This document shows positions 32,224 through 42,568 of a stretch of DNA of 64,000 bases, piece after piece. The notes beneath the pieces were generated by a model, which did no database searches, had not been told where the DNA came from, and was given only the letters and a program-made list of their open reading frames with translations. The DNA is from Gadus chalcogrammus (Eukaryota; Chordata; Actinopteri; Gadiformes; Gadidae): NCBI RefSeq assembly GCF_026213295.1, contig NC_079419.1, forward strand, positions 21,145,180 through 21,209,179, read 5' to 3'. A program made the translations under genes and the position numbers. Within the stretch, counting starts at the first letter, position 1. Each line of letters opens with the position of its first letter.

Positions 32224-32788
32224 CTGTAACAAATAATCAGAAGACAAGAAATAAACATTAGGGACTGTCAATTATGAACATTTCTAGAACATGTAGAACT
32301 CAAAGATTATTTTGTTATCAGTTAAGAAAGGATGCTGGTCCTCTGGCCATTGTGTTTGGTCGTATTGAAAAGAGAAAAAAGGCAAAGCCATAATACAGTT
32401 AATAGGACGGGAGGGTGACAGGCTGTAAGCTCCGGTTAGCAATTTAACATCGAGCTAGCGGAGCTTCTGTCATTCAAATAACTCAGACATGTTGTTTAAA
32501 ACCTATAACACCGGGCTAATCGGGCTCTCTCCCATAAGTACAGTTAATAGAACGGGAAGAGACAGGCTCTGTTAGCCCCGGTTAGCGCGATGCTAAAGAG
32601 CAGCTCTACCGGAGAATGCCCCCTTCAACAGGTTCAAGTTAGCCTCCGGTTTGATATTCGCCGGATATTCGGTTTACCACCCAATCGGATTCATCAACAT
32701 AAGTGCAATACATTACGGGCTTAGTATGTTGAGGACGGTTTAGGACACCGGATATCGCGAAAAATCACAACACATTGTCGCCATCGAT

Positions 32789-33246
32789 GTCTGTGCAACC
32801 ACGTCATTTACGTTCTGGCTGCTACCTGTTTTAGGGACCGTCAACAAGTTACACTCACCGACTGGTGGCAGAGACGTTACCATGGAATTGTTCTGGAAAT
32901 AAATCATATAAAATAACATAAAAATCACTAAAAAAAATACATTTTGTCACCTGATTGTAGTAGTAGTTGCCAATGGTGGGCTGCTACTTACTACAGGTAA
33001 CTTTGCTAATATATTGCATTATTGTTAAACGGGATGCAATTAATAATTTCAATATAGTTTAGTCGATTTTTGTCTAATATAAAATATTAACTGCATTATG
33101 ATTAACTATAATGCAATAATTTGTGTGATTCATTTCCTGAAACAATTCCATGGTAACGTCTCTGCCACCTGTCGGTGAGTGTTATTTGTTGACGGTCCCT
33201 AAAACAGGTAGCAGCCAGAACGTAAATGAGTTGTTGCACAGACACT
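32789..33246. repeat. Central palindrome of W
   Basis: Sequence 32789-32892, including CGTTCTGGCTGCTACCTGTT, is repeated inverted at 33146-33246 (AACAGGTAGCAGCCAGAACG) around an AT-rich loop of about 250 bp. It marks the junction of the two W arms. Confidence 0.85.
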
Positions 33247-33771
33247 AGCTGTGTTCGAAATCGCTCCCTATACACTCGTTCCCTATTCCCTATATAGTGT
33301 ACATGATATAGTGCACTATATAGGGAATAGGGAACGAGAATTCGGACACTACGCTGAACATTTCTAAACGTCATTTGCGTCAGTAAATGCGCCGGGTATT
33401 TGTGTGACGCAGACAGATGCGCCCACACATGTAAACAACCGGGTCACATCACGAGGAAAGCTGGAGGTTGTATCGATGTTGAATGTTACATTTCCTTGAT
33501 CAAGTTTTTTTCAAGACATTTTGAATGTTACATTTTCTAATCCACAATAAATTGTTGACATTTCGATGGTGTGAAAGTGTGGTTTTGTTAACTGGTTTTG
33601 TGTTCCGATTGTACGCTTTAATAGCCCACGATGTATTTTGTTTACTTACCGAGCCACATGAGCGAGGTAAGTATACTAGTATTACTGGTTGTTACTTACT
33701 AATTGTTGTCGCTCGAGTAAAAACTGCAGTTCGGTAAGAAACGCTAACTGTAACTAGTGACATCTAGCAAA

Positions 33772-35391
33772 ATGGTCCCTGTTGTCTGGTTGCTGCTGGC
33801 ACAATTGCTGCTTCTCAGACACAAACGGAGGCGAAGGGATGCTCGTCTAATGAATTTAAGGCGTCTTGTGTTGCTTCGCCGACGTCAACTGGTAAATATA
33901 TCAACCAATCTAAGCTAACAAGCTACCTAACATGAGCACTCCCTTTTGTCCTTACTAACAAACTAACCCTTGTGTTGATAGTTATTTAGTTTAATTATTA
34001 ATAAAGGTTTACTACAGCCCCAACTACTCTAATAATTTAGATACTCGTAATAATGGACAAACATAATGAATAGAAAAATGTCAATCAGAAGAGACTTGTG
34101 AATTCAATTAATATTTTATTGTGAAAAAACAAAAAATGGTGACGGAGCAGGAATAGTACGACAGTTTCCCTTATCCCAAGAGAATCCCTCTGGAAACATA
34201 ATCTGCAAAAACAAAATACAGAACACCATTGTGATTAGAGTAGTGAAAGAAAAGCTCAATGTATACTAACTAAAAATAAACAAATGAAAGCTGACGTGGC
34301 TCTGTCAAGGGGTTTCCTGATTGATATGAAATCATATTCAACTTGTAGTTTAGCAAAATAACCAACACAATGTTTGCTTTAGATGGAGCCCAAAACGTAC
34401 TGCCACCTAAATCTCACCATGCCAGTCCTTCGCTCTATCTGGACGGAGAGAGACAGACCTGAGGCCGACTACAGGCTGAACAGGGGGTCCTTGGAGCACC
34501 TGATGGCCATAACCTGCAGCAGGCAGGACCATGGATGGGGTCATCACATGGAGGTCCTGGTCTTCATATTCTGGCTTGCGAGTGCAACATCATACCGGGT
34601 TGTGTCCAGGAGCTTCGCCATTCCTCGGACAACAGTTCATGACATGGTGCATAAATTTGCAAAGAAATTACTAAAAATTAAAAATCAAGTAATCTCTTTC
34701 CCATCCCTTGCTGACCTGGAGGATGTGGGAAATGGCTTTGCCCACCTGGCTGGATCCCCTGCATTTTCCCAGGGTAGCAGGCAGCATCGATGGCTGCCAA
34801 ATTCGGGTGAAACCTCCCTCTGTCCGTGCCCAATGTTTTATAAACAGGAAATTGTTCCCCTCCATTCAGCTGCAGGCAGTCTGTGACCACCGTGGAAAAT
34901 ATGTGGACATTTTCATCGGGTACCCAGGGTCTGTCCACGACTCCAGGGTATTTAAGAACAGCCCTTTGTACACCAGGCAGCTGTACCCCTGTCTTTCAGC
35001 GCCTGTGGCCATCATCACCCCATACAAAGAGCCAGTCCGCCTGGAAACATCCAGGCGGTTCAACCACCACCACGCCAAGGCAAGGTCCATAATCGAGCGT
35101 TCCTTCGGCAGCTTGAAGACTCGATGGAGGTCCATCTTCCTCAAGGCACTGGAGGTGAAAGTAACATTTGCGCCGGATGTCATCGCCTGCTGCACAATTC
35201 TGCACGATATATGTTTGTCCAACGGGGACATCATGGAGCCAGCAGAGGAGGTCAGGCCCGACGACAATGCCACCATGCCGCATCACCACCAAGACCAACA
35301 GAATGGGTACCGGATCAGAGAGAATTTAACTGCAGCCGTCTCTGCTCCTGATGCTCTGGTGGCAGCTCTGGAGGGCCATGATTACACATAG
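33772..35391 (+). pseudogene. Harbinger-H transposase (HARBI1-like), two exons, one frameshift
   Basis: DDE-type nuclease that excises and inserts the element together with the Myb-like partner. Exon 1 (33772-33891) encodes a leucine- and arginine-rich start, MVPVVWLLLAQLLLLRHKRR. Exon 2 starts at 34383 after a CTTTAG acceptor, in phase. Motifs: LASATSYRVVSRSFAIPRTT with VHDMVHKFAK, the first catalytic Asp in VAGSIDGCQIRVKPPS, the second in YPGSVHDSRVFKNSPLY, and the Glu in SIIERSFGSLKTRWR; the C-terminus has ACCTILHDICLSNGD. The stop is at 35389-35391. The only lesion seen is one extra C in the run 34768-34770, which shifts the frame between GSPAF and the first catalytic block. Length and domains are otherwise complete. 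A base-calling error at this short C run is possible, in which case the gene would be intact. Confidence 0.85.
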
Positions 35392-35889
35392 AATAGTAAG
35401 AGTTTGTACATATTCTACACAAATTAGAATAGACAGAATTTTGTACATAATTATGTTACATTGGTTATTTTGTGGATGTTGTTCCCGTCCTTAAGTGTTT
35501 AGAACTGCCTGTAAATATATAAAATGTAATTTAAAATATACATATTTATAATCTGTTTGTATATCTAATAGTGTGTATATATATATAATATGTTGTACTT
35601 GTTTTGTCATGTTATTTATTTGTTATTTAATACATTTATTATAATGGTTTTTTTGGAAAGGTTATTGTATTGTATATTTATATCTCTGTTAACTTTTTAA
35701 AGACGTTCTGGTAAAGTAAAACATTTGTTTAAACGACCTTCATAGTGGGTTCACTGTTTGAATTGAAGTTTGATTTAAAACTATTTACATGAATATAGCT
35801 TTAGCCCCTTGGACTGACCTTGATTTTTTGATATCTAAAAACTCTTAATCTCAAAACATTTTAATAACAATCAATTGACTGGACAATTT

Positions 35890-37083
35890 TCAAATTTTAT
35901 CAACTATTCTCTCGAGAAGAGCCAGCAGCCTCTCCTCTCGCTCCTCCTCTCTCGTTGCCCTCTCCTCTGCCCTCGCAGTCTGAGCCTCGAGAAACTCCAG
36001 GACAGGATCTGCCCTCTGCCTCTTAGCTGGCCATGTCTCCTCTACCATCTGTTGCTCTGCTGTAGGCTGAGGAGACGCTCCTCGGGTATCAGAGGAGGAC
36101 CCTGCAGCAGGCCTGGAGCTTTCTCCCCATGCTGAGGCAACAAGGACAGGAGGCGTAATGGATGGCCTCCCACCAAGTGCCTCATCCATAAGGGAGTACC
36201 ATCTCCAAGATGCTGCAGTGTCCTCCCCTGACTCTGTCCCCTGGCCAGTTGGGGGTTTCTTTAGCTCCTTGACATGATGGAGGCATGGACTTGTCAATTA
36301 GGCAAATGTATTTTCACTTCACTAGATAATGTTAAAAAATGTGCAAAGAGCTGACACAAATCATACCTTGTAGGTTTTTTTTAGGTTCTCCCATTTCTTC
36401 CCTGCCCTGGCCGGGGTTGTGGTTCCCTCGAGGCCCATTTCTTTGAGGACAACTCTAGGTAACACAATCATATGATTACTTACATTTGCAATGATCAAAT
36501 AAATAGTTTGAATAAAGTTATTATAAAGCATAATATTATACAAGTTTATAGCGGACTACAAAATTGGGCCCCTTCATATAAATTAGGGTTAGGCACATCA
36601 TTTATTAGCAATGGGCTCATAAATGCTTCCCTATAAATTGTTTATTTACAGATTATGATGGAGTGATGAAACTGGTCACCTGAGTTTAAGACTATATAGC
36701 GTTATTTTTGACAGAAGTAGCCTATGTCATTCAGTAAGGAACGAAACGTAACGTTATCACTAAAATATGTTATATAGATCTTACTCCCATCCGTGCAACG
36801 CTGCATTGCGCTTTCCGGAGAAAACACGATCGTGTTTAATCCTCATTTTTATGAGGTTGTCCACATCCTCCTCAGTCCCTTGGAACATATTTCAACGTTA
36901 GTGTTAGCTAACAGATACTAATAAACAATAGGGATATTTAATCTAATAGCAAATAATAGCACTTTTTGCTGATTTACAACGTTTCAAGCGTTTAAAGGTT
37001 AGGCTTGTGACGTGTCAAACAGAGAAGAAAACAGATAATTAACTTTACTTACATTTATAAACGAAAGCCGGAGACTCCATCAT
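35890..37083 (-). CDS. Harbinger-H Myb-like accessory protein, four exons, apparently intact
   Basis: Exons on the minus strand: 37083-37053, 36878-36785, 36454-36367 and 36267-35890, all with GT/AG borders and compatible phases. The N-terminal Myb/SANT-like trihelix spans the first three exons: WTEEDVDNLIKMRIKHDR, then NAALHGWE, VVLKEMGLEG and KKWENLKKTYK. The last exon has a proline-rich linker and a charged coiled-coil end (EEREERLLALLERIVDKI). In characterised Harbingers this protein binds the terminal repeats and brings the transposase into the nucleus. No stop or frameshift was seen across the predicted mRNA, so this is the best-preserved multi-exon gene in the window. Start choice: two adjacent ATGs at 37083 and 37080. 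Confidence 0.78.
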
Positions 37084-37892
37084 TGTAAATGTAAATGTCG
37101 CGGTTATTCGGCTTCTTCTTCTCCCCTGGAAAAATACAACCGCATTGCATTGTGGTACGGGAGTAACATGTAGGGAACATCGTATGCACCCTATTTTAAA
37201 GTCCACTATATAGTGCCCTATATAGTGGACCACTGAGAATTCGAACACCCTACAAAATGGCGTGCACCCTATTTAGTGCACTACATCCATGATAGGGAAC
37301 GATTTCGAACACAGCCAGTGATGGCGCCAACATATGTTTTTAATTTTCCGCGATACGGTGTCCTAAACCGTCCTCAACATACTAAGCCCGTAATGTATTG
37401 CACTTATGTTGATGAATCCGATTGGTTGGTAAACCGAATATCCGGCGAATATCAAACCGGAGGCTAACTTGCACCTGTTGAGGTGGCATGCTCTGGTAGA
37501 GCTGCTCTTTAGCATCGCGCTAACCGGGGCTAACAGAGCCTGTCTCTTCCCATCCTATTAACTGTACTTAGAGCCCGATTAAATCCGGATATTTTAATAA
37601 ATTGGGTGTTATAGGTTTTAAACAACATGTCCGAGTATTTGAATGACAGAAGCTCCGCTAGCTCGTTGCTAAAGTGCTAACCGGAGCTAACAGCCTGTCC
37701 CCTCCGTCCTATTAACTGTATTTATGGCTATGCCTTTTTCTCTTTTCAATATGACCAAACACAATGGCCAGAGGACCAGCATCCTTTCTTAACTGATAAA
37801 CAAAATAATCTTTGAGTTCTACATGTTCTAGAAATGTTCATTAATCGACAGTCCTAATGTTTATTTTCTTGTCTTCTGATTCTTTGTTACAG

Positions 37893-38067
37893 TAGGGAAG
37901 GGGAGACTTGGAGGTACCTGGTCAGGTCTTGGTCAGCCTTCAAATCCCAGATGTGGAGACTGCAGGGATACCTCACAGAGAAGACACTAAAGAGTCATCT
38001 CTCATTCATCGAGTGGACTCATTGGTTTGCGAATGACATTGGCATTCACCACTTATTCAAATTGTAG
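37893..38067 (+). CDS. Exon-like open frame in right arm of W, unknown product
   Basis: This is the counterpart of the left-arm exon. After TTTGTTACAG (37883-37892) the frame reads TWRYLVRSWSAFKSQMWRLQ and GYLTEKTLKSHLSFIEWTHW, ending HHLFKL-stop. Compared with the left arm it has lost about ten codons before HHLFKL but stays in frame. Differences such as VYKS to AFKS are few. No family was recognised. Confidence 0.4.
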
Positions 38068-38282
38068 AGGTTGAAGCAGCCTTCCTTGTGGTCACTTGCC
38101 ATAACACTGTCATGTGTTTTCTCAAAACACCATCAGTAACATTTAAATTGAGTTGATGTGGACGGCTCTTTTTTTTGTACGATTTTTTCAGTGATTTTTT
38201 CATATGCCTTTCATCAACAGTGGTTTGGGGTTTTAAATAACAACAATTAAAGTGCTTAACTACTGGTGAACAATGTTGCAGA

Positions 38283-38760
38283 AAATATATGGTTTGTGTT
38301 GATTGCATGGAAAAGGGAATAACCAGTTACAACTTATATGGTAAGAACCTGGTAATACCATGGAAACAAACGAGGCTTCCTTTTACAGTACAGCTTCAGC
38401 TTAATTGCTGGGAAAATTGTCGTGTTTTACTTGGTAACGTCGCAGAACGTACATGGTACAAGTTTGTGTTGACTGCATGGAAAAGGGAATAATGTATTAC
38501 AAATTATATAGTAAGAACCTGGTAATACCATGGAAACAAACGAGGCTTCCTTTTACAGTACAGTTTCAGCTTAATTACTGGGTAAATTGTCGTGTTTTTA
38601 CTTGGTAACGTCGCAGAACGTACATGGTACAAGTTTGTGTTGACTGCATGGATAATGGAATGTATCTATTATAAATTATATGGTAAGAACCTGGTAATAC
38701 CATCGAAACAAACGGCTTTGTACCCAGTATTTAAGAAGATGTACCATAACACTAGAGGAA
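38283..38760. repeat. Three copies of the 172-bp repeat, right arm of W
   Basis: These are inverted relative to the left-arm array: GTAATACCATGGAAACAAAC recurs at about 38349, 38520 and 38692 (with one change in the last copy). The copies are cleaner than those of the left arm. Confidence 0.88.
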
Positions 38761-39282
38761 AACTGTTCCTGCAGAGGTTGTTACCAGGTAAGTAATTCCA
38801 TAGTGGTAAATCGAATAAACCCTTTCTAAATGGGTGTAGCTATGAATAATAACTAAGAAAAAGTATTTTATTGGAAAGTACTATGCTAATTTATAGATAG
38901 TACATCATTAAATTTGGGCTGTTACCAACATAAACCTTGGATAATGGGTGTTTCTACGAATAGGTTGCCTAATTTCCTAGGACGTACACAATGGAGTTAT
39001 TACCAACCTAAAACAACAAACTACATGCTACTTAGTTGAGTTGATGGGTAATAGTGGAGGTTTTACTTAGTACATCAGCTGTAATTCCTCTGAATTTACC
39101 TTCTTATTACCAGTGGTAATTACCCAGTAATACACTATGATTTACCATGTATTTACCGGGTATCTACCTCTGTATTTACCTTCTTATTACCAGTGGTAAT
39201 TACCCAGTAATACACTATGATTTACCATGTATGTACAGGGTAAATACCTAGTAATTAGGGAACTGTAAAAGGAAGGGTTACC

Positions 39283-39862
39283 GGTTAAAAAGGAATTGGC
39301 TTGACAGAGAGCGTTTGCCTATCGAGCCCCTATGGAATAGGCTGCCACAGGTGATCAGGGAAGCTGACTCTGTGGAGCTATTCAAAGCAAAGCTTAAATC
39401 GCACCTCTACAGCCTTGCTTTTGGAACATAAGGGCGTGGAAAAGATTCAGATGTGATGTGAAGACCACTGCGTGTTTGTGCTTTTGTTAATGAAGTTACT
39501 AAATTAGTAGCAGTATACATTTCCACTATGTACTTTTCCCCTTCTAATTCTGTTGTAGCGTGTTGCGGTGACTGCGACTGGATGCCTGGACTCTCCTCAT
39601 GGTTAACCAGCCAGCACCCCTTCGTCAATTCAATATGTTTTGCCTGTATTTACCTGTGTGTCAATTATGGGACCCATTGAACTCCTGACCATCCCTGGAA
39701 GGAGGGATCCCCTACTATGCGTTTCTTGTCCAGATTTCTTCATTGCTGATTTAAGGGAGTTTTTTCTTGGGTCAAGGGGGGTTTCATAAATATTTGGCCT
39801 GTGTAGCCCTCTGAGAGTGTAAGGGTGATTAAGGCTAAACAAATAAAATTGAATTGAAACAC
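39283..39862 (+). pseudogene. LINE-A end of ORF2, 3' UTR and tail
   Basis: After the right duplication copy the frame gives RAFAYRAPMEW, then VIREADSVELFKAKLKSHLY and SLAFGT-stop at about 39430, the usual end of L2 ORF2. The 3' UTR ends with AAACAAATAAAATTGAATTG (about 39837-39856), the short-repeat tail of this LINE group. Confidence 0.75.
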
Positions 39863-40751
39863 AGGGCAGGGAGTGACTTATCTGAGGAGCAGGGCGAGAC
39901 GTGTCACGCATACAGAAGAAGACAGCCTGTCCTGCCTTAAATTAATGAGCTGATGATTGACAGATAAATAAGTGGTCCATAGAAAAAGGGAATTGAAAAA
40001 TATGTTTTGAAAGAGTTTAACTCATTAATTGTTATGAATATATGACATTGGGCGGCATTGTAATGATTGAAGAATGTCATTCTGTTGTATCCAACCACCA
40101 TGTATGTATGTGTGGTGAGCATGATTGTACTGTCCATTGTTTCAGGGTTTGCTGCCTCCTTGTGGTTGTTAACGAACGTTAATCAAAACTGCCCATGCAG
40201 ATGTGAAAGACGGTCAGAGAAACAGATTATGTTGGTAGGCTGGCAGTCAGTCGTAATTGTAAAAAGAGAACCTGTTCACCCCTCTCTTCCTGTGTGATGC
40301 CTTAGATCTCATTGTGGGTAAATTGAGGATTGAATCATTTTGGACAAAACATACTTTTAAGTATTGTATTATTTTTACTATTGCAATTGCTGCAAATTAT
40401 ATAACTACCATTATTGCTATAATATTAAACTCTCAAATGTTGATTTTATTTGAATTGATGCATAATATAGGGTTAGAGCCTCTTCTCACCTATCTCTTCA
40501 ATGATGCCGAAGAGTGCAAGTATTTTATATATATATATATATATTATTTTTTAATACACATATCAATTTACTTAACAAGAAAGGAAACATTATAAACATA
40601 CACCTCATATAAGAAAACAATAGTGGAATTAAGAATTTTGACTGTGTCTGTGTCCCATAGACTGAGTTTGATCTTGATAACCTAAAATTACCTGATTCTG
40701 ACTGACCTGGCACCCCTAGAAATTTTGATAAAGGGGACATATTATACCACC
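39863..40751. other. AT-rich spacer without recognised gene
   Basis: No domain was recognised on either strand. A short (AT)n run is at 40528-40546. Confidence 0.45.
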
Positions 40752-41350
40752 AGTGGCCTGTACTATGAACCCCGATTAGTGGGTTAGCCAGGTATGTTGT
40801 GCTCAAAGCCTGGGTTAGCTGGGACACGAAAGTCGATCTCTTTTAGCGTCGCTGTATCACCATGGTGACTTATGCCCTCAACCAAACCAGCTAAATCTAT
40901 CGGATTAGATTGGCGTGAGCAGCTTCCTAGCCCCTTCTTTGACCGTTACTGGGTGTTCCCGTGGACCTCGGGGCCCGTATCTTGCAGGGGTCTCTCCGAC
41001 AGAGGCTCTTTTGGGCCCGATCCCTTGGCATTGCCTGAGAATATTCTTTATGAGAGATAAAGGGTTCTCATGAAAGGGTATTCGCTATTTGATCGTCCTT
41101 GTTGGACCTTATGTAGACAATGATTACTGTTGTGCAATGTGTCCCCGTGAGAGAGTGGTAGAGTGGAGGTAGCGAGTCCTGAATTTCTGGGTGCGGGGTT
41201 CGTCTCCCAAGTAACGCGCATTTATGTGAAGCTTAAAAAGTCCCAATTCTCATGCATATGGAATAGCCTACCTATTCCCTAAAAGTTATGGAATTATATT
41301 TCTGTGCCTATTTCGAACTTGAACCCATATTCTGAAGCCCGTGCTGGCAC
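40752..41350 (+). mobile_element. Y2: second copy of the Y-type Harbinger, 3' end lost
   Basis: The left end GTGGCCTGTACTATGAACCC matches the Y1 terminus. Shared blocks include GTCGATCTCTTTTAGCGTCG, GATGTTCCCGTGGACC-like and TTCGAACTTGAACCCATATT. It contains the transposase N-terminal exon (about 40930-41105, DPLALPENILYER) and one tRNA-like module (41150-41217). It lacks insert Z, which proves the Z boundaries in Y1. It is cut at GTGCTGGCAC by the gypsy LTR; Y1 shows what should follow. Confidence 0.72.
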
Positions 41351-41936
41351 TGTCACACCAAAATTGTACCAGGGGCGAAAATTGTGCCTACGTAATCCGT
41401 GTTCGAAACATAACGCGATTGTCCGTTGCCAGGCAGGTTTCAAAAAACATTCGAGCTCATGTTGCCAAAGACGAAATAACATAATACAGATAACACTTGT
41501 TTTTACTTTATATTTGTATTGTATTGAATTTAGCTAGTAAATTTGAGTGTTTAAAGTGTACGCGTTCCAACACCCCCATCTGGTGGCCGCTGGTTGTTTC
41601 TGGTCCTCATTCCCTCAACATGCCTGCTGGTAATATGCTAATCAACATTCCCTACTTCAGCCGGGGTTTTCCAATCAGCCGGCAGAAGTTTGTCGTTACA
41701 ACAAACAAGTTTGTATCGTCCTACCAGCTCTTTGTTAAGTCTTGGTCCAATTCCTTGCTCCCTTATTAATCCCCTCTCCCCTTCTCTAGTTCTCCTTCTG
41801 CCTGCCTGCCTGCCCGTTATCGGACCTCCGCCTGCCTGACTTCCCGCCTCGCTTGTACCAATAAATCCCGTTGCCCTTACCCTGTCTCCGCCTCCCTGTG
41901 TCCAGCACTTGGGTCCCCACGTTCTGTTCCTTAACA
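41351..41936 (+). repeat. Gypsy-1 5' LTR
   Basis: It starts TGTCACACCAAAATTGTACC and ends GTTCCTTAACA, with the TG...CA borders of LTRs. An AATAAA is at about 41861-41866. The following GTACGAACTGGCC is the likely primer-binding region before the gag ATG at 41953. No second LTR is in the window to confirm the ends. Confidence 0.75.
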
Positions 41937-41952
41937 GTACGAACTGGCCAAC

Positions 41953-42568
41953 ATGGACCCAGCTGACGCAGGGGCTTTCAGAGTGATGATCTCCCGCCAA
42001 GGGGTTCACCTGGGCCGACATGACCAGGTCCTGCAGGAGATCACCTCCTCCCTCCGTGAGCTGACCCTAGCTGTCCGCTCTCAGCCCCCCGACACTCCAG
42101 AACCACCAGTCCCAGTTCCGGGTTCATCGGCTTCCCCCCCGGGAGCCGTTCATTCCAGCCCCCGAGCGCTACGAAGGGGACCTGGGATCCTGTCGGTCTT
42201 TCCTTCTCCAGTGTTCCCACGTGTTTGAGATGCAGCCCCAGACCTACCCCACCGATAGATCGTAGATAGGCTACCTGATCGGCAGGGGCGGGGCGAGGCT
42301 CTCGCATGGGCAGCGGCTGTGTGGGAACGCGGTTCCGCAGTCTGTTATGATTACGAGGCCTTCACTGAGGAGATACGGAAGGTTTTCGATCATCCGGTCC
42401 GGGGCAAAGAGGCCTTCCCCCGAACCGATGCAGATTGGACGCACACACCTCTCCCCTGAGGAGAGGGAACGCCGTATACGCTCAGGAGCCTGTTTCTACT
42501 GTGGACTATCAGGCCATATCCGATCTAGATGTCCCTCACTCTCGGGAAAAGAACGGGCTCGTCAGTAA
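41953..42568 (+). pseudogene. Gypsy-1 gag remnant
   Basis: The capsid-type structural protein begins MDPADAGAFRVMISRQGVH and breaks at about 42160. After a large loss the nucleocapsid zinc knuckle [14 protein letters not shown] (C-x2-C-x4-H-x4-C, about 42488-42530) remains in another frame. Most of the capsid domain is deleted or shifted, so it could not assemble particles. Confidence 0.75.

Larger units (their letters stand above)
33247..37317. mobile_element. Harbinger-H: two-gene PIF/Harbinger inside W
   Basis: Ends GCTGTGTTCGAAATCG(C/T)TCCCTAT at about 33248 and, inverted, ATAGGGAACGATTTCGAACAC at about 37290-37312 are the terminal repeats. Subterminal copies of CCACTATATAGTGC-type palindromes lie on both sides. 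It carries a plus-strand transposase (33772-35391) and a minus-strand Myb-like gene (35890-37083), convergent as in other Harbingers. W sequence resumes at about 37318 (GTGATGGCGCC). The 3-bp duplication was not resolved. Confidence 0.82.
29664..39282. mobile_element. W: 9.6-kb inverted-repeat element, TSD GGTTAAAA
   Basis: The termini GGTAACCCTTCCTTTTACAG (29664) and CTGTAAAAGGAAGGGTTACC (39263-39282) are perfect inverted repeats. The 8-bp GGTTAAAA flanks both (29656-29663 and 39283-39290). The arms remain alignable almost to the centre: left 29664-32892, loop about 32893-33145, right 33146-33246 plus 37318-39282. A Harbinger of about 4.07 kb sits in the right arm near the loop. Left and right arms differ mostly by copy number of a tandem repeat of about 172 bp. 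There is no recognisable transposase of its own. Each arm carries one exon-like open frame. The 8-bp duplication suits a hAT-, P- or Zisupton-like superfamily. I cannot assign it. Confidence 0.83.
15180..39862 (+). mobile_element. LINE-A: one L2-type LINE split by successive insertions
   Basis: Segments in the right order and orientation for a single L2-type LINE are: ORF1 hydrolase (15180-15625), end of ORF1 and endonuclease N-part (19328-20067), endonuclease C-part (25404-25894), linker and reverse-transcriptase pieces (28999-29663) and the end of ORF2 with 3' UTR and tail (39291-39862). The endonuclease breaks off at DTLIIGD (20067) and resumes with NPSDGLAKAFL (25407), which are nearly adjacent in this family. 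Intervening blocks are hAT-2, hAT-3 plus LINE-B, fold-back X and inverted-repeat element W. Parts of the reverse transcriptase are also deleted, so the copy is long dead. That all five pieces are one copy is an inference from order and family resemblance. Confidence 0.65.

Noticed and set aside
33772..35391. Domesticated HARBI1 host gene
   Set aside because: Terminal inverted repeats, the adjacent Myb-like partner and the position inside W identify a transposon copy.
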